Positions 59,701-64,000 of a stretch of 64,000 nt of DNA are shown piece by piece (position 1 is the first letter of the stretch; every line of letters starts with the position of its first letter). The notes below the pieces were generated by a model, which did not search any database, was not told the origin of the DNA, and was given only the letters and a program-made list of their open reading frames with translations. The position numbers and the translations under genes were made by a program. Source of the stretch: Larimichthys crocea (taxonomy: Eukaryota > Chordata > Actinopteri > Sciaenidae); contig NC_040028.1 of the NCBI RefSeq assembly GCF_000972845.2, positions 9,680,038-9,744,037 of the forward strand, in the 5' to 3' direction.

Positions 59701-60610
59701 CTTGATGTAATATGCAGTTGTTGTACATTTTGTTTCCCCGAGCACAGAATAGGGTTTTTGCTGTCTTTCGTCTTTAATTCAGCGCATGGTATTGAAACTG
59801 TTTTTGAACAAAAATGGTGCTTGAAAGCCTGATTTGCATTGCAATCCTGTGTCTGCACGGGTAGCAATCCCTTGCTCCACTAGTGCAGCATAGTAGTAAA
59901 CAGTAGCACTGCATCAGAGGACATCTGCCGGAAGTTGAGCGTGTCTTTCTTCTAATAATTAGAATATTTCTGTACATAGTGAAGTGAAGATGACTCAAAT
60001 TTAGTCTGTCTTTAAATCACAATAAATAAATAACTACTGGTTCTCACATCCCGTGAGGTAAACAGCTACTGACAAGCCTTGCAGTCTGGTAAAGATTCAA
60101 GGCTGTTATAACTTATGTGGCTTTTTAGTCATGAGACGACGGTGGAATTTATGGCGCTGTGAAGGTCAGCCGAATCAATTTCTCAACATGGGAGTTACAA
60201 AGAACACTGTAAGCTTTAGTCAGTAGAGTAATAAATCTCTTTTCTGGTATCATTCGTCTCCTCCCATCTCCATCACCTATCCTGCACCACCATTTTCCCT
60301 CCATCTCGTCTTTCTTTTATTCTCTTATATTTGCCCATTTGTCATGGTCTCCTCCCTCCCTTCCATGTCCCCCCTCATCTTCTTATAGCCGTCTCTGCTG
60401 TATCTTCCTCTTCCTCAAGATTCACCAACAACACGCCTGGCATTGTAAAGCCAGCATGGAAGCTCTGTGTGTGTCTGTATGAGTGAGTGCAAGTGTGCAT
60501 GGGCCTAGAAAGGACTGCAAACTTATCTTCGAACACTGACATATAAAAAAATCTACACACGTGTACATGTGTAAGTGTGTGTGTGTTCTCAGAAATATCT
60601 GTAAGGTTAC

Positions 60611-60679
60611 CTTTGGCCTCCTTGTACTCCTCACAGATCCTTCTGACGGCTGCCTGACCCTCCTGCTCATTTCTCCCAC
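60611..60679 (-). CDS. dhrsx: dhrsx exon, first one present in the window
   Basis: 69-base exon encoding GRNEQEGQAAVRRICEEYKEAK, starting with the last two bases of a Gly codon and ending in G before gtaacc. In SDRs the start of this segment (after beta-strand 2, 'VI-GGRN') determines NAD/NADP preference; the Arg in GRN is typical of an NADP-type pocket, although this is only suggestive. Its frame joins 50818 exactly to give EAK-VEF. The acceptor is (TG)n then ttctctttcag. The preceding exon, with the TGxxxGxG motif and N-terminal hydrophobic segment (about 75 residues by comparison with the ~330-residue human protein), was not found up to 64000. Confidence 0.9.
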
Positions 60680-60687
60680 CTGAAAGA

Positions 60688-60713
60688 GAACACACACACA
60701 CACACACACACAC
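60688..60713. repeat. (CA)n microsatellite beside a dhrsx acceptor
   Basis: About 13 CA units. On the dhrsx sense strand it is a TG run separated from the acceptor AG only by TTCTCTTTC. Confidence 0.95.
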
Positions 60714-62344
60714 AGATTAATAAAACGTCTAACAAATCCTTAAAGGCTTTTAATAAAATATCACTGATTTAACACTCATTCTCATTTTTCTTGCATTTGT
60801 TCATCTTGTGACTGGGACTTCAAGGGAAGGTTCTTGAGTACTTGATACAACCATTTAACCTCTGAGCACACTACAACTCTGATTTCAAAGACTGTGCAGG
60901 ACACGAAAAACGTTTGCTACTAAACCAAATACAAAGTAGAACTAAGGATTTTCACTCTAGTAGTAAAGTAAGATAAAGTGCACTGACTTCATAAATGGTG
61001 TAATGTATTAATAAAAATTTTACAACACCTAATGCGAGTGTGTTTTTTGAAATAAGAAGGCCAGTGTAAACAATGCGTCAGTGCTCCAAAAACAACAAAT
61101 CTGTCAGATTTTTTTAATCAAACTTATTATTCAAAGGTTGAAATTTGATTTTTGTTCAAGATCAGAGGTCCGGAACGATTAGTGAAAAAAAGAAAAAAAC
61201 ATTTAATAACCGGTTACATTTACACTTGAGAAAAACAAGACACCTTCTGTATCTGCAATTTAGGAACTGATGGTGAATTCTACGGTACATTAATGCGTGA
61301 ACTCAGAAACGACGACGCGGTTTCTCTTGGCAGCATTTACCTTCGCCATGAAACCGATAATGACAACAGTTGATCTGGGGAAATGGTCCCTGTGTGTTAG
61401 GGCTAGGCCTGAATATTCGATTGTGGGTAGAAATTCGTTTTTTAGTTTGGGATTAAGGTATTTGCACACACACTGTCTATTACTGAAAATCGATGCACAC
61501 ACATACGCTGCAGCAGCTTTCTCATACGGGGACTGATCTACGGGCTTATTGTGCAGACATGGCTGCTCTGTTGACTTTCTTTGGTTTAAGTCTTTCTTTC
61601 TCTCATGTGCGATTGTAAATAGACCATATGGGAGGCAGAGAGCGAGAGGAGATTGTCCACTAGTTAATAGATCGTGGATGGCCTTGGTCTTTTAGATAAC
61701 AGATAAAAAAATAAAATGAACAAGTCATGTTCAGCACCCATCATGTTGTTAAAAAACATTAGACTCCATAGCGTATTGTATTCATAACACAGGGTATGGG
61801 CTGCGTCTGGACTGGCTTGCCGTTTGGTCCGGATGTGGACTGAGGTCCTGTTTTAAATGTTTTTTAACACGCTCAGGTGCCCTCGTGAAAAATAGTAATT
61901 GACTCCATGACTCTAGGACAGTCTTTCTGTTTACAGAGTGTGTCTGCATACAAATGAACCTGCCGCTTAGAAAAAGAAAATATTTGGAAACAGGAGGCGA
62001 AAACACGAGAGACAAATGAAGGAGAAGAAGCGTGTCTAATAATTGAAGGTCATGACCTTGAAATTTACTGACTCTTGTTTTCAAAAGCACCATTCAATGG
62101 GCACAACAAACACTGTATAATAATATATAACTTTAACTCTCACCGCCTACACATCAGTTCAGACTATCAGTCGATTAAGTCAATCAATAAAACATTGATT
62201 GACATGAACTGGTTCCCACTTCTCAAATGTGCTGCTTTGCTGCATATTTTACATACACACTGTATAAATACACCCACATTCAAACACTCTTTTTACCCTA
62301 ACTCATGCACACAAACAGCCTACATGCACAATCTCATTTCCTCT

Positions 62345-62348
<4 letters not shown>

Positions 62349-62412
<64 letters not shown>
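62349..62412. repeat. Long (CA)n microsatellite
   Basis: About 31 uninterrupted CA units, the longest pure dinucleotide run in this part of the window. Confidence 0.96.
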
Positions 62413-62415
<3 letters not shown>

Positions 62416-64000
62416 AATCTTGGATTATCACGCAGGCTTTTTTCAAGGACACAGCATCATTTACCCTGATGCACTGCGGTTCAGGCTGCGCTGAAGGATG
62501 CGCCTCTTCTGGGTGATGTGTCACAGGGGTCACACACAAACAGGACAATGAGCACAGCGATCTCACAAATATTCCATTTTCTTGGACAAACAGTTGCTCT
62601 CCAACAGGCGCCTCTGCTCATGGACCAGCAGTGGCAGAGGACGCTGCATATCAAAGCTCTAAATTAAAATAACCACTGATTAAAAATATGCCCCGAGGCA
62701 TTAATTTGCCTACTAAATATTTTGAGCTTGGGGATAAATGTAACCTAATTACCTCACTTAAATAATCCTGCTGCAGTTGAATAAATGGACAAACTGAATG
62801 TGATGCAGAGTAAGAAAGTCCTAATGTACAAGGCGTACTTAAACCTGTAATAAGATCAATATTGATCTCACATCTCTTCTCCATACAATTTGTCTTGTTA
62901 ATGTAACCTGGACATTTAGCATATTTTAGACTCGGTTACATGTTGGAGTTATTTCTTGACAAGCCATAGTTTAAACATGATATTGGTATTGATGTTCTCA
63001 TCTCATGATTGTACGGACAATAGAATATGTTTCCCGATAGGTTAAACTATTTCTTTAACTGTACTAATAAGAACTTACAAGACAAATTAGTAATTAAGTG
63101 GAAGCACTACGATTATAAAGGCTGTAGCATTTTGAAACACTGTATGGTTTATTTTTAATTAGGCTCATCTTTATGATCCTTAATGTAAAGCAACACATCA
63201 TAAATACAGTGGCATACAATGAAAACAAAGTAGTTTTTACTGTGATCATCTGTAGCTGAAATGGATGTTTTTTTACTGCAGTACTATTTTTAAAGACATG
63301 CACCCGGACAGTAAGCAAAACACAAGATATTGATGTATAATTAAGAGCTTATGGTGTGAGTAAAATAACAGCAGGGGAGAAAGCTGCATGAATCACAAAT
63401 GTGATAGAAATGAAAGTTTGTGTCAAAAATCAGGACACATAAAGAACAGCCTGGCACAAGAATACCTTCCAACAATCCTGGCTTTCAATCAGATCTGTTT
63501 GAGAACATGATTTTTAAAATGCTGTGGTTCATTTTGCCTAGAGGAAGGCTCTACGATCGATGCCTAATCAATCAGTGTATGGACAGGCTGTGCAGATTAT
63601 CAGTATGCAACTTGAGATTGGTTGTCAGATTTGGTAGAGCAGACTGATGGCTTTAGATGTAAAATGCAGTATTTTCTTCAAACAGATGTTTGGCAAAGAG
63701 TTATCCTCTAGTGTGCTGTGAGGTGTATCTGCGAGTTATACATTTTCAGATTAATGCTATATTGATATATTGATATATACACAGGTGCTCATGAATGATA
63801 TTTTGGTAGTTCCAGTTTTTTATTAAATGGTGGGGGTTTCATGTATATATTATTGTGGGTGCTTTGCGTGCCCTGCTGCTATTCTTGCTGTGAGAGATTT
63901 TAAGACAACCTGACTTATTTATATAAATATATGTGCACATTTCCTGAGGTAGATCTGGTAAATCTGTACTTCTTAGTTAATGGGACAGGAAACATTCATC

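Larger units (their letters stand above)
50819..60610 (-). other. dhrsx: dhrsx large intron
   Basis: About 9.8 kb, bounded by GTAACC (60610 leftward) and CAG (50819). It contains the long CA tract at 50829-50910, an old local tandem duplication (53882-55588), CA and GT runs near 56549 and 56724, and ordinary AT-rich sequence. The plus frame at 58053-58418 (121 codons, GC-richer) has no family resemblance. I see no nested gene. Confidence 0.85.
60680..64000. other. dhrsx: Upstream dhrsx intron, no exon seen
   Basis: No minus-strand segment encodes a TGxxxGxG Rossmann motif, so the N-terminal exons probably lie beyond 64000. Two CA microsatellites (60688-60713 and 62349-62412) are present. A minus-strand VVIIGF near 61350 superficially resembles the expected beta-strand end but has no glycine motif before it. 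The rest is AT-rich, with no recognised element. Confidence 0.6.

Noticed and set aside
61290..61502. Minus-strand VVIIGFMAK followed by a GTAAAT donor-like site, as a candidate upstream dhrsx exon
   Set aside because: The expected TGxxxGxG motif is not upstream in the frame, and the phase and sequence do not fit the exon at 60679.
62075..62494. 139-codon plus-strand frame with a His-Thr run
   Set aside because: Translated CA microsatellite.

Overview
The window is vertebrate nuclear DNA and looks like a teleost, probably a percomorph. The reasons are a spliced vertebrate gene with GT-AG introns, about two dozen long CA/GT microsatellites, a tRNA-derived SINE with the 3' body common in percomorph genomes, and decayed fish-type LINEs of the L2/Rex1/CR1 and L1/Tx1 groups. 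It is gene-poor. Nothing resembles a prokaryotic operon, CRISPR array, integrated virus or gene cluster.

The only gene I can firmly identify is dhrsx, on the minus strand. It is an SDR-family oxidoreductase, the orthologue of human DHRSX (polyprenol dehydrogenase / dolichal reductase of dolichol synthesis). Five coding exons lie at 60679-60611, 50818-50717, 50167-49960, 48962-48755 and 43468-43289. They join in frame across four GT-AG introns and give about 254 residues, ending at a TAG stop. The exons for the N-terminal segment and the glycine-rich nucleotide-binding motif are missing and should lie to the right of the window. The 3' UTR runs left from 43288 and might reach a minus-strand AATAAA near 38957.

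Layout: 1-4659 is non-coding. 4660-5450 is a decayed LINE 3' end. 7411-10282 and 10503-13186 are two copies of one 2.7-2.9 kb block on either side of a 10-N gap. Copy B carries mostly single-base deletions, so this is most likely a false duplication in the assembly. 14030-14336 is a degenerate array of ACTAGT palindromes with a 21-bp period. 17040-17740 and 20400-21040 are minus-strand LINE reverse-transcriptase fragments. 18170-18640, 27700-28130 and 32440-32760 are copies of one dispersed repeat, in both orientations. 24229-24525 is a two-unit tandem repeat, followed by purine- and pyrimidine-rich tracts and a lysine/glutamate-rich minus-strand reading frame. 28440-28990, 36000-36380 and 37290-37880 are non-repetitive and could be conserved regulatory DNA, but this is unproven. 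43289-60679 is dhrsx, with an L1/Tx1-like relic and an old local tandem duplication in its introns.

The observations most worth checking are the CA/TG repeats beside at least four dhrsx splice sites (resembling the TG-tract arrangement at CFTR exon 9), the 21-bp ACTAGT array, and the artefactual duplication around the gap. I found no convincing new gene system.
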